This document shows, piece after piece, positions 1-8,728 of a stretch of DNA of 64,000 nt. The notes under the pieces were generated by a model. That model was given only the letters and a program-made list of their open reading frames with translations, was not told where the DNA came from and ran no database searches. A program made the position numbers and the translations under genes. Origin of the DNA: JAKZVK01 sp965261065 (GTDB lineage: Bacteria; Acidobacteriota; Terriglobia; Bryobacterales; UBA6623); assembly GCA_965261065.1 (NCBI GenBank), contig OZ253444.1, positions 5,084,001-5,148,000 of the forward strand, given 5' to 3'. Position 1 is the first letter of the stretch; each line of letters opens with the position of its first letter.

Positions 1-1379
1 GTCGTGTTCATCACGCGGAACCGCAACAGAACCTCGTGCACGCGCCCGACTTTGTGCCATCGCTCGAGGTCGTCGGAGATAGTCAAATCGAGTCGGGCTG
101 GGTTGCCCGGGTGAAGATCGGCGGGCAACTGCATTGCCCGGCCGGGTTCGAGGCGCGGCCTTGCGTAGCGGCCCGTCGTCGTGGGCAGGTAGTATGACTT
201 GTCCTTCGGCGCCATCACTTCGGGGTGCGGAAGCTCGCGCAGTGTCTCGTAGAATGGCGCTTGGTAGGGCCAGTAACCGAACCAGTGCGCCAGATACAGG
301 CCGTCCACACCTTGGGACCAGTAGTTGCCCGCCGCCGCGCGCATCATCTCGATGGTCGCCTGGTGGAGTCGGTCGGAATCGACGAGCGCTTGCAGCGCCG
401 CGTGCACTCGGCACTCGGCGCCCTCGGCCGCCTCGACCAACGGCCGCAGGTCCGAGGTCTGATCGTGCAACTCGGGCCCGCCGAAGTTCTGGCCCACCAC
501 TACATCGACCAGCCCTTGCCCGATCCATTCGCGGACGTCGAGGCCGACGCTGTAACAGCCTTCCACGTCCGCCGGGATACGAACCACTAGCTCGCGCCCG
601 GCTCCGCTCGCCCTCACCGCCCGGTGGACGCGCCGGATCCAGTCCGTCATGATCGTTCGGCCGGCCTCGACCTCTTTGGGATGGAAGTAATACGGCTGAT
701 AGTTGAGCTGTAGCTCGAACCCGTCCACCGGGTAGCGGTGCAGGGTTTCCTCGATCAAAGCGAATCGCTCGTCGCGCACCTCCGGGTGCTTGAAGTCGAG
801 GCAGGTGGCGGACGGGTGATCCGTGTCGACGTCGCCGCGGGCGCCGATTTCGAGGTGACGGTTGTTGAACCGGAACTCCGACGCACGCACGTCGACGGAC
901 CGGTCGCGCAGACCCTGCTGGACAAGCAGGGTAGGGTAGAGCAGCATCCTCTTGGCGTGGGCGCGGTCGCAGACGATGCGCAATGGGTCGTGACCTCGTT
1001 CGATGAGATGCTTGGCGTTCTGGTGGGCGCGGCGGAAGATCACGTGGGGCCATTTCTCGACGTTGTGCCCCCACAGTTCGCCGACCTTGGTGTCGTGTAG
1101 TACCGTGCGGCCGTCGCCAAGGCAGAACATCAAGGCGTCGACCGGCGTGCCGACCAGTTCGTCCACCGCAGCTTCGTACTCCTCTTTCTGCATGGGCGGT
1201 TCGTACATGTAGATCAGCGGGTGCCGGCCGTCGTGGTAGAACATCATTCGCGGCTTGCCGGTGCTGTTGGTGGTGCTGTTGCCAGTGCTGTTAGTGGTGG
1301 CCGGCGTCGCGCCTGTCGGGGTAGCCGACGCAAGGGCACCAGCGGCTAGCCCGGTTTTTACGAAGTCACGTCGAATCAT
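1..1379 (-). CDS. Tat-exported TIM-barrel (glycosidase-like) protein, partial
   Basis: The gene runs off the left window edge, so the C-terminus is missing; about 459 codons are readable without a stop. The start is fixed by an N-terminus MIRRDFVKTGLAAGALAS, a twin-arginine export signal (RRDF followed by a hydrophobic stretch), and by GGGAGG six bases upstream of the ATG. The mature part begins after a short Thr/Asn/Gly-rich linker and contains FYHDGRHPLIYMYEP, a repeated pattern of strand-like segments, and DGFELQLNYQPYYF in the middle. This resembles secreted (beta/alpha)8 proteins annotated as putative glycosyl hydrolases in acidobacteria and planctomycetes. The fold and hydrolase role are inference; no catalytic pair was assigned. 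Confidence 0.7.
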   Translation of the reverse strand, partial: MIRRDFVKTGLAAGALASATPTGATPATTNSTGNSTTNSTGKPRMMFYHDGRHPLIYMYEPPMQKEEYEAAVDELVGTPVDALMFCLGDGRTVLHDTKVGELWGHNVEKWPHVIFRRAHQNAKHLIERGHDPLRIVCDRAHAKRMLLYPTLLVQQGLRDRSVDVRASEFRFNNRHLEIGARGDVDTDHPSATCLDFKHPEVRDERFALIEETLHRYPVDGFELQLNYQPYYFHPKEVEAGRTIMTDWIRRVHRAVRASGAGRELVVRIPADVEGCYSVGLDVREWIGQGLVDVVVGQNFGGPELHDQTSDLRPLVEAAEGAECRVHAALQALVDSDRLHQATIEMMRAAAGNYWSQGVDGLYLAHWFGYWPYQAPFYETLRELPHPEVMAPKDKSYYLPTTTGRYARPRLEPGRAMQLPADLHPGNPARLDLTISDDLERWHKVGRVHEVLLRFRVMNT

Positions 1380-1397
1380 GGGAGACCTCCCTAGGCC

Positions 1398-1414
1398 GCG
1401 ACAGCCAGTGTCGC
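1398..1414 (-). promoter_or_regulatory. Small hairpin in the 5' leader of the Tat protein gene
   Basis: GCGACA and TGTCGC form a perfect 6-bp stem with a 5-base loop, ending 19 bases upstream of the Tat protein start codon. It could be an operator or a leader hairpin. Only the symmetry and position support this. Confidence 0.3.
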
Positions 1415-1552
1415 GACTCACACAGTGTAGTACCAATGGAAGCAGTACCATTAGCATCGCTCCAAGCCCGGTTGCAGCGTCTGCGGTACGGTGAAGTCGC
1501 AGGCTGTGGGAAATATAGCGACGTCGTGTGGTTACGCCCGCCGTCGCCGCCA

Positions 1553-1608
1553 TTAACGGTTACTCCCTAACGATTACCCCTTAACAGTTACCCCTTAACA
1601 GTTGCCGC
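1553..1608. repeat. 14-bp tandem repeat, four units
   Basis: Four consecutive 14-base units follow the pattern TTAACrgTTaCCCC: TTAACGGTTACTCC, CTAACGATTACCCC, TTAACAGTTACCCC and TTAACAGTTGCCGC. The middle units differ at only two positions and the outer ones are more diverged. The period of 14 is not a multiple of three, and the array lies in a divergent intergenic region, so it is not coding. It could be an array of regulator sites or a simple replication-slippage product. Confidence 0.8.
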
Positions 1609-1872
1609 GTAGCGGACTTCGCAGGGCGACGTTGCCGGGCCGCATGCCGGGTTTCCCGCTTCCGCTTAGCGACGCTTCCGGGTACCAAAGTACCAATAGG
1701 TCCAGGCTCAGAATATACCTGAAATTGAACCTTGTCATAATCCCAGACGCCCCCTACTCTATTGTTGATCTTCGCGAATCACGTTGCCTTGACACGATCA
1801 AGCCCTGAATTCGCGGCATGGTTATCGAGCGTGCACCGTAAACCAAAGCGGGTGCGGGCACAAGGAGTTACC

Positions 1873-2070
1873 ATGAAAATAATTTCGAGCCGCATCGAGA
1901 CGCTGCTCTCCGACGACCGTGGCCAAGACATGATCGAGTACGCCATGCTCGCGGGCTTTATTGCCGTTGCCGCAGGCGCCTTCCTGCCCAGCGTGGCGGA
2001 CAGCCTCAACATCATCTTCAGTCGCGTCGAGAGCCTCACGTCGCAGGCGGCCAACCCCGGCACGTCCTGA
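1873..2070 (+). CDS. flp: Flp family type IVb pilin
   Basis: This 65-residue protein has the classic Flp pilin layout: a short positively charged leader, the processing region RGQDMIEYAMLAG, and one hydrophobic helix (FIAVAAGAFLPSVA) followed by a small tail. The conserved Glu-Tyr of Flp pilins is present, and prepilin peptidase should cleave at the Gly before QDMIEY. The ATG at 1873 is preferred over an upstream in-frame start because AAGGAG lies 6-7 bases before it. No Tad secretion genes are adjacent, so this is an isolated pilin gene; the assembly machinery must lie elsewhere. Confidence 0.9.
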   Translation: MKIISSRIETLLSDDRGQDMIEYAMLAGFIAVAAGAFLPSVADSLNIIFSRVESLTSQAANPGTS

Positions 2071-2343
2071 TTGGGAAGCGGGTAACGCGAATCCGAGCGG
2101 GGCGGTCCCCCCCGGTAGCCCGGTCGAACTACAGGCACGTTCCCCCGCCAAGTGGCCCCGTCGGTATCATTTCACGCGAGGCTTCATCTTGAGAGTACGA
2201 ATGGGTTGAGTTGAGGAGCTTCGCTGCGGGCCCATCGGCGATGGGACTACTAGGACTTGAGCGGGGTGACCGCCTAGGACGGTCGGCGGGCGGCTGATCG
2301 CAGGCTACCGAGACGAAGCACGGTAGACTGTAGGCCGTACCCC

Positions 2344-4131
2344 ATGACCTCCCTGATAAACCCTTCTTGCCTGCGAGCTGTCCTTTTCTGGTTGTTGCTC
2401 GCTCCGCTCCTGCCGGCGCAGACCTCTACGTGGAGGCCCGTCTACCTCGCCCGCGACGGGCTCGTCTCCTCTGCCCACTACGGGGCCGCCATGGCCGGGT
2501 ACAAGATGCTCGCTCAAGGCGGCAACGCCATAGACGCGGCGGTGGCGGCGAGTTTTGCCAGCACCGTCGTCGAGCCGAGCCGAGCCGGCATCGGCGGCGA
2601 CCTTTTTATCCTCATCTACTGGGCTGAAACCAATGAGGTGAAGTTCATCAACGCCTGTGGATGGGCGCCGCGTAAAGCGACGATCGACCATTTTCGGAAA
2701 CTCGGCGGCCTGCAGAAAGAGGGTGCCCTCGGGCCGAATGTTCCCGGCGCGCCGGCGGGGTTGCTGTTGGCGGCAGAAAAATACGGCCGACTGAGCCGCG
2801 AGAAGCTACTGGCCCCTGCGATCGAGCTGGCTGAGAACGGCTTTGTGGTGAGCGAGAACCTGCAGAATGTGTTCCGCAGGAACCTCCCTCGTTTGGCGCC
2901 GTTCCCCTCGACTACCCACACGTGGTTCCGCGATGGCCAACCCGTCGTCATGGGCGATGTTGTCGTGCAGAAGGACCTGGCCAACACCTTCCGCCGCATC
3001 GCTGCAAAGGGGCACAGCGGATTTTATCGCGGCCCCGTCGCGAAGCGAATCGTCGAGGCCTTGGCAGCGGGTGGCGGCATCATGGATGCTTCCGATCTTG
3101 CGGAGTTCACCGCCGAGGAGACCGCCCCCGCGCACATCAATTACAAGGGCTACGACGTCTACGGCGTGCCGCCGCAGTCCCAGGGACCGGTGATGCTCGA
3201 GGCGATGAAGATTCTTGAGGGCGTCGACCTCAAGGCGATGGGCCACAACTCGGCCGACTACATCCACTACGTCACCGAGGCCTTGAAGCTGGCTTTCGCC
3301 GACCGCGAGGCCTTCGTCGCCGACCCGCGCTTCGCCAAAGATATTACCCTGAAGGAACTGTTCTCCGCGGAGTACGCCGAGCAGCGTCGCATGTTGATCC
3401 GCAAAGACCGCGCTATGACAGGGACCGCCCCCGCCGGCAACCCGCGCGCCCTCCGCGCGGCCGCCCAGCCGCCACAATACGCCGCCGCTCGTGGACGGCA
3501 CCAGGTGCTTCGCGGAGCGGCGGCGCACCCGCGCTGGATCGACAGCCTCACGACCTACGTCGGCGTCGTCGACAAAGACCGCAACATGGTCTCGATCACC
3601 TCGTCGATTGCGTCCGATTTTGGCAACGGAAGTTACATCGATGGCGACGGCGGCGGGTTCTTTATCAATAACCGGCTGGCGGGATTTCACCTCGACCCCG
3701 ATCACGTGAATGCGCTGGAACCGAGGAAGCGTCCGCGCATGACGGTCAACCCGGTGCTTGTGATGAAGGACGGTAAGCCGTTGATGGTCTTCGGCACGCC
3801 GGGCGGCGACACGCAGCCGCAATCGCAGCTTCAGTTCTTTCTCAACTTTGTCGAGTTCGGCATGAACCCGCAGCAGGCGGTCGAGCAGGCCTACTTTGTG
3901 ACGAAGTCGTACCATAATTCTTGGTATCCGCACGAGGTGGGCGATGGACTGGCCGTGTCGGAGCGGATCGTTGAGTCCGTGCGTGAGGAGCTAGCGCGCC
4001 GCGGGCACAACGTCTCAACGCACTCGGCAATGGGTGTCGGCAGCATCAAGACGGTGGTGATCGACGCGCGCACCGGTGTACTGATGGCGGGCGCCGCGCC
4101 GGCCACGGACAGTTACGCGGTTGGGTGGTAG
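2344..4131 (+). CDS. ggt: Gamma-glutamyltranspeptidase, exported
   Basis: The 595-residue precursor starts with a Sec signal peptide (hydrophobic run LFWLLLAPLLP ending near AQT). The large-subunit region has the family motifs QGGNAIDAAVA and GIGGDLF. The autocatalytic cleavage site and nucleophile lie in SLTTYVGVVDKDRN (about residue 400), followed by small-subunit motifs GGFFINNRLAGF and GTPGGDTQPQSQ. The enzyme hydrolyses or transfers gamma-glutamyl groups from glutathione and related peptides in the periplasm. The segment just before the cleavage Thr (about residues 358-398) is Ala/Arg-rich and low complexity; it is the usual variable linker, though a pair of compensating frameshifts there cannot be excluded. 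Confidence 0.93.
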   Translation: MTSLINPSCLRAVLFWLLLAPLLPAQTSTWRPVYLARDGLVSSAHYGAAMAGYKMLAQGGNAIDAAVAASFASTVVEPSRAGIGGDLFILIYWAETNEVKFINACGWAPRKATIDHFRKLGGLQKEGALGPNVPGAPAGLLLAAEKYGRLSREKLLAPAIELAENGFVVSENLQNVFRRNLPRLAPFPSTTHTWFRDGQPVVMGDVVVQKDLANTFRRIAAKGHSGFYRGPVAKRIVEALAAGGGIMDASDLAEFTAEETAPAHINYKGYDVYGVPPQSQGPVMLEAMKILEGVDLKAMGHNSADYIHYVTEALKLAFADREAFVADPRFAKDITLKELFSAEYAEQRRMLIRKDRAMTGTAPAGNPRALRAAAQPPQYAAARGRHQVLRGAAAHPRWIDSLTTYVGVVDKDRNMVSITSSIASDFGNGSYIDGDGGGFFINNRLAGFHLDPDHVNALEPRKRPRMTVNPVLVMKDGKPLMVFGTPGGDTQPQSQLQFFLNFVEFGMNPQQAVEQAYFVTKSYHNSWYPHEVGDGLAVSERIVESVREELARRGHNVSTHSAMGVGSIKTVVIDARTGVLMAGAAPATDSYAVGW

Positions 4132-4180
4132 AGCGAGTGTAAAAGTTCGCCGCGGTGAAATGTCGCGTTTCGAACTGTAG

Positions 4181-4310
4181 GGGCACGGCATGCCGTGCCC
4201 GCCTGCCCCTGAGAATAGAAACGCCCTCCTCGCCGGGGTTCACACGTAGCAGGGGAGCGCGGAAACGTCGACCCGGAGGTGGACGCTGCAGGCCTGCAGA
4301 CCCGCGCCAC
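4181..4310. repeat. Dispersed intergenic repeat with a perfect 20-bp palindrome
   Basis: Positions 4181-4200 form the perfect palindrome GGGCACGGCATGCCGTGCCC. It is followed at 4262-4308 by a segment (GAAACGTCGACCC onward) that recurs almost unchanged at 57604-57651. Related palindromes lie at 14362-14375 and about 51853-51873. All are intergenic, which argues for a dispersed repeat family rather than coding sequence. Confidence 0.7.
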
Positions 4311-4349
4311 AAGACGCGCTCCATCGTTGACACGAAGCACTCGACTACG

Positions 4350-5216
4350 TTGACCTCCTCCAACTCGATTCGCCATTCCGAAGCCAAGAGCATTCTCACC
4401 AAGACCTCCGGCTTCATCGCCCAGGCCGGTTTCAGCCACTCCCTCAGCCCGGCGCGTAATTGCACGTTTGGCTGCATCTACTGCTACGTCCCGACCATGC
4501 GCATCCAAGGCGGCCTACACCCCGAGGACTGGCGGCGCTGGGGGCAGTTCACTACCTTCAAGACCAACGCGGCGGAGTTGCTCGCTCGATCCGTGCGGCC
4601 CGATCAGGTGATCTACTGCTCTCCGCTGGTCGACCCCTACCAGCCGGCGGAGGAGGCCGAGCGGCTGATGCCGGGTGTGCTCGACGCGCTGATCGACTAC
4701 CCGCCCGCCGTGTTCGTGATTCAAACTCGCGGCCCGTTGATTCTGCGCGACCTCGGCCGCCTTGGCGAACTAGCCCGCCACACGACGCTGCGGGTCAGCT
4801 TTTCGATCACGACGAACCGCGAGACGGTGCGGCGGCTTTACGAACCGCTCTGCGCGACGATCGGCGATCGCCTCGACGCAATGCGCCGTCTCCGTGAGGC
4901 GGGCATCGCGGTCTACGCCACGCTCGCTCCGTTGGTGCCGTGTGACCCGGAAGAGTTGGCCCGCCTCGCCCTGGAAGCCACCGACCGCGACATCATCGGC
5001 GACCCCTTCCACGTACGCTTGCTGAAGCGGCACGGCGCGACCACTCGTCCCGAGGCCCTCGCGGTCAGCGAGAAGCACGGGTTCCTCGGGTGGCACGAAC
5101 CGGCTTTCCAGGAGGAGGTCGTCCAACGCATCCGCCGCGTCGTAGAGTCCGCCGGGCGCCGCTTCGGCATCGGCCCAGAGGGTTTCTCGTGGCTTGCGGA
5201 CCGAAGTTTGCGGTAA
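4350..5216 (+). CDS. Radical SAM protein, SplB/Rv2578c-like
   Basis: The protein carries the radical SAM cluster CTFGCIYCYV (CX3CX2C) near its N-terminus, preceded by LTKTSGF and SLSPARNC typical of the spore-photolyase-like SplB group (COG1533). It should bind a 4Fe-4S cluster and S-adenosylmethionine; the substrate is unknown. The same frame is open back to an ATG at 4155, but that extension would translate the dispersed repeat at 4181-4310, so a later start is preferred. The TTG at 4350 is the first plausible one, without a clear ribosome binding site. The end is certain and the start is not. Confidence 0.82.
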   Translation: MTSSNSIRHSEAKSILTKTSGFIAQAGFSHSLSPARNCTFGCIYCYVPTMRIQGGLHPEDWRRWGQFTTFKTNAAELLARSVRPDQVIYCSPLVDPYQPAEEAERLMPGVLDALIDYPPAVFVIQTRGPLILRDLGRLGELARHTTLRVSFSITTNRETVRRLYEPLCATIGDRLDAMRRLREAGIAVYATLAPLVPCDPEELARLALEATDRDIIGDPFHVRLLKRHGATTRPEALAVSEKHGFLGWHEPAFQEEVVQRIRRVVESAGRRFGIGPEGFSWLADRSLR

Positions 5217-5644
5217 GCATTCTCTCACCGCGGACACACCAAGAGCCGCAGTCAGGGCGTGTTACACCAGCTTCACTCCTTGGTCGAGGATGTTCCACCG
5301 ACAATGAGGCCTTTGACGGGAGCCAGCATTGCCATCAGTCGGGCGCGCGGAGGCGTCGTGACGCCGCACGCAAGATCGGCGATAATCAGCTTGGTGGCGC
5401 ACTCGGCGGCTCGTCGCCGGTCGTAGAGCAAATGCCAAAGGTCAACCCGGACATTCTTCGTTGGGCTCGTGAAACAGCAGGTCTCACGCCAGAAAGGGCT
5501 GTTGAGAAGCTTCAGTTACGGTCGGCCAGGGGAGTGTCCGCAGTTCGTCGCTTGGACGCCCTGGAGGAGGGTAAGGATGTGCCGACGCGACCGATGCTCA
5601 CAAGAATGGCCAAGCAGTATCGTCGCCCCCTGGTAGCGTTCTAC

Positions 5645-7310
5645 CCAGGATTTCCATTTTGGCCCTGGCACGGTCACAGGATACACCCCCGCTGCGCCGA
5701 ATACCACGTCTTTTCGCGCTGAACCCTGCACATCACCTCCGCCGGTAGGCGCCAGGGCTCGTCCGTCCGCTCACAGACGTTGATTGAGCGGACTGAACGG
5801 CGCTCCGGCCGACACTGCTCCCTGCGAAACCTTTTTGGAGCCAAAAACTGTTGATCCTCGCCCGGGCAACGCTACCCACCCGGCACAGGCAGCGCCCAGA
5901 TCCTATGCAGCATGTCACCGAACAGCCGCCGGTTCAGATGCCCCTCCGCCAGCAGCAACCAGTAGTAGCGAGCATGCTTGACCAGCCGACCGCCGGTCTT
6001 CATCAACCTGTGTTGCAAACTCGTTAGCGACCAGCTTTTGATTCGCTGCGGCAGCCCTAGCCGCCGCCACAGGTTGCCCAGGTTGTAGGCCAGCACGCTG
6101 AGTTGCAGCCGTACCTCGTTGGCTCGGAAGCGGTGACACGACAAGCGGGTCCAGTGCGTGGCCTGTTTGCCTTCTTTGATCCACTGCTCCGCCGTGCCGC
6201 GCTTGTTGTAGAACCGCACGACCGAGCGGCTCGGCAAGCTCATGCTCGTCACGACAAATCCGACGCGCGGGAATAGTTCGCCCTGGTGATGCTCGACCTT
6301 GGCGACAACTCGCCTTGCCTTCGACCAGCTCTCGGCCTGATAGCGAAAACTCTTGTAGCGCACTAGGGGCTTGGCGTTCGGCCTGCCCGGTGGCCGAAAC
6401 AGGATGTCCTCGATCTCCAGCTCCAGGCTCTTGTTCGCCGGGATGCGAATCACGTAGTCCACGCCGCGCTCCTCCATCGCCTCGTAGATCTCGGGCTTGG
6501 CGAAGGCGGCGTCGGTGCGGAACGTCACCTGTTTGCCCTCCGCCTGTTGTCGTTCGATCTCCGGCAGTAGCAGCTCGTCCCAGTCCTCGGCGCTGTGCAC
6601 GTTGCCGGGACGCAGCTTCGCGCCTAGGCAGTCGCCGTGCTGGTTGAACAGCAACAGCGGGTGATAGCAGAGGGACTCAAAATGGCCGTTGTAGGCACTG
6701 CCTTCCTGTTGGCCGTGGACGGGGCTCTCCGTGGAGTCCATGTCGAGCACCACGCGGTCTGAACCGTCGGGAGCTTCGGCTTGCGCGACCAGCTCCCGGT
6801 TCACTGCCATCAGCCCCAGCAAGTTCTCTTCGCTCGCCAGCATCTCCGTCTCGAAGCCATGCAGCGTCGAGGTCAAGGCTGCTCCGCGATCCCAGTTCCT
6901 CTTCGAGCCGATCAAGCGAAAGGTCGGATCGGCGGATACTCGAACGGCGTCATTGAGGTCCTCGTAGCCAGCGAGTCGGCTGTAGACCGACTGCCGCAGC
7001 AGATCGGCCAGCGGGAACTTCTTGTTCAAGCCTTGTCGCGAGTCGCTGAGATGCTCGTCGATCAGCTTCCCGAGTCCGAGTCGTTCATCCAGTTCGCGAA
7101 CGAGAATCAGACCGCCATCCGAGGTGACTCGCGATCCTTGGAAATCGACTTTGAGAAATCCATTGAACGTGAGCTGAAACGGCTTGTTTTCTTTTTCACC
7201 CATCGGGTGTTGACCTCCATGGCGTCCTTATCGGGCTCTAGCCCCTATCAATAAAGACGCTGAAGGTCGCTGGATGGTCTGAAGCTTATACATCAAATTG
7301 AAAATGCGGG
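5645..7310 (-). mobile_element. IS1380-family insertion sequence (1666 bp)
   Basis: The ends were found by comparing the flanks: TCTAC at 5640-5644 is repeated at 7311-7315 as a 5-bp target duplication. Terminal inverted repeats match at 13 of 17 positions (left CCAGGATTTCCATTTTG, right end on the other strand CCCGCATTTTCAATTTG). Length, duplication size and transposase all fit the IS1380 family. About 230 bp of non-coding sequence lies between the left end and the transposase stop codon. Confidence 0.9.
5872..7203 (-). CDS. IS1380-family transposase
   Basis: A full-length 443-residue DDE transposase. Family landmarks are SDGGLILVRELDERLGL near the N-terminus, the first catalytic Asp in VVLDMDSTESPVHG, the strongly conserved YNGHFESLCYHPLLLFN, the second Asp in TFRTDAAFAKPE, and the Glu in FYNKRGTAEQWIKEGK. 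No frameshift or internal stop is present, so the element may be active. It faces leftward inside the disrupted ImmA/IrrE gene. Confidence 0.95.
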   Translation of the reverse strand: MGEKENKPFQLTFNGFLKVDFQGSRVTSDGGLILVRELDERLGLGKLIDEHLSDSRQGLNKKFPLADLLRQSVYSRLAGYEDLNDAVRVSADPTFRLIGSKRNWDRGAALTSTLHGFETEMLASEENLLGLMAVNRELVAQAEAPDGSDRVVLDMDSTESPVHGQQEGSAYNGHFESLCYHPLLLFNQHGDCLGAKLRPGNVHSAEDWDELLLPEIERQQAEGKQVTFRTDAAFAKPEIYEAMEERGVDYVIRIPANKSLELEIEDILFRPPGRPNAKPLVRYKSFRYQAESWSKARRVVAKVEHHQGELFPRVGFVVTSMSLPSRSVVRFYNKRGTAEQWIKEGKQATHWTRLSCHRFRANEVRLQLSVLAYNLGNLWRRLGLPQRIKSWSLTSLQHRLMKTGGRLVKHARYYWLLLAEGHLNRRLFGDMLHRIWALPVPGG

Positions 7311-8728
7311 TCTACATGTCCAAGAAGCCCCGGCGCGGTGACCGTGGGCAAGACTTTCGTACGCTGCCCGAGGGACACACTGCAGGTGACGAAGCGCTTT
7401 TGGACGCCTTAATTCGGGATGTCCATGCACGTCAGGGCATGGTGCGGGCGGTGTTGGAAGATGAGGACGAATCCGTAGTGCTCACATTAGTTGGATCCAT
7501 GGCCATGAGCGATGGTGTTCCGGCCGTTGTGTCGTCAATTCGGGACACGCTCGGGATAAGTGCGGTTGATCTATACGCAGAGACATCTCCGGCAGGAGCC
7601 TTCTCATTGCTCCGCAGTCGCGCCGAGAAGGTCGGTGTCTTCGTGCTACTCATGGGGGATCTTGGAAGCCATCACTCCAGCATCGATGTGGAAACTTTCC
7701 GAGGTCTGGCGTTGGCAGATGACGTAGCACCATTTATTGTCATCAATGACCAGGACCACCGAGCTGCGTGGTCGTTTACGTTGCTACATGAACTCGCCCA
7801 CATTTGGCTCGGGCAAACAGGAGTCAGTGTAGAGCGAGCTGAAGTCGCGATTGAGCGATTCTGTAGCGAAGTGGCCGGCGAGTTCCTCTTGCCCCGGCAG
7901 GAGCTTGAGCAATTCTCGCTCGACGTTAGTACCGATATCAAAGCCATTGAGGTCCGAGTCAGTGAATTCGCAAGGATTCGAAATCTTAGCAGCACAATGG
8001 TTGCCTACAGGCTCTATCGTGCCGGCGTGATTGACCATGGCAAATGGTCTGGCCTCAAAACCGCCTTCCGTGAATGGTGGCTTAAGGCGCGTCTCAAGCA
8101 GCGAGAAAAGGCGCGCAAGCAGGAAGGCGGACCAAGCTTCTACGTAGTAAGGGCGCATCGCGTTGGGCCGGCTTTGCTCCATCTTGTTGGACGAATGGTG
8201 AGTGCTGGTGCACTCACAACATCCAAGGCTGGGAAAGTGCTCGGCGTTAAGCCTAAACAGGTACAGGTACTCCTCGGCCACAGCGTACCGGGAACAAATC
8301 GTCGGGCGACCTAGGAAAGTCCATTGCTATACCTGCTAGACGCCAACGTCCTGATTGACGCGAACCGCGACTACTACCCCATCGCGCGAGTCCCTGAGTT
8401 CTGGGAATGGCTTGAGCACAAAGGCTTGGAAGCTCTGGTCGGTATCCCGGTCGAGGTATACGACGAGATCAAGGGAGGAACCGACGATGTCGGGAAGTGG
8501 GCGAAGCAGCAGGAAGTCGAGGAGGCTCTTCTGCTGGACGAAGAGGCGGATGTTTCCCTCGTCTCACGCGTCATGGATCAAGGGTATGCATCCGACCTTA
8601 GCGACGACGAGGTGGAAAAGGTCGGTCGCGACCCTTTCCTGATCGCCTATGCCCTTGCAAGACCGAGAGATCGGTGCGTAGTAACAACGGAAAGGTCGAA
8701 ACCCAGCAGGCAGCGTGCAAATCGGTAT

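Larger units (their letters stand above)
1380..1872. other. 493-bp intergenic region with tandem and dispersed short repeats
   Basis: This spacer separates the leftward Tat protein gene from the rightward Flp pilin gene, so both promoters should lie here. It holds a small hairpin next to the Tat-protein start, a four-unit 14-bp tandem repeat (listed separately), and several copies of the word GTACCA (around 1430, 1445, 1682 and 1690). TTGACA occurs near 1789, but no good -10 sits at the right distance. No coding potential was recognised. Confidence 0.6.
5432..8314 (+). pseudogene. XRE-ImmA/IrrE metallopeptidase gene split by IS1380
   Basis: The 5' part (5432-5644, 71 codons) begins MPKVNPDILRWARETAGL, an XRE-type helix-turn-helix region, and ends at PLVAFY. 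The 3' part (7316-8314) resumes with MSKKPRRGDRGQDF and contains the zinc-peptidase motif LLHELAHIWLG (HEXXH). Removing the IS and one copy of its TCTAC duplication restores one uninterrupted frame of about 403 residues, the usual length for XRE plus ImmA/IrrE (COG2856) proteins. Such proteins act as regulators or antitoxin-like partners and cleave repressors. The DUF4411 gene follows after 9 bases, a known pairing. As it stands the HTH and protease halves cannot be made as one protein. Confidence 0.92.

Noticed and set aside
3405..3540. Paired frameshifts inside ggt
   Set aside because: The Ala/Arg-rich stretch before the catalytic Thr looks odd, but the other two frames gave no better match to the family, and this linker is naturally variable.
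4155..4349. N-terminal extension of the radical SAM protein from the ATG at 4155
   Set aside because: The extension would translate the dispersed palindromic repeat found in other non-coding gaps, and gives a Cys/Arg/Pro-rich segment unlike the family.
5274..5431. A leftward open frame reading LLYDRRRAAECATKLIIADL before the ImmA/IrrE gene
   Set aside because: It continues into the coding part of the XRE domain on the other strand and shows no known family, so it is probably a shadow or an unrelated remnant.
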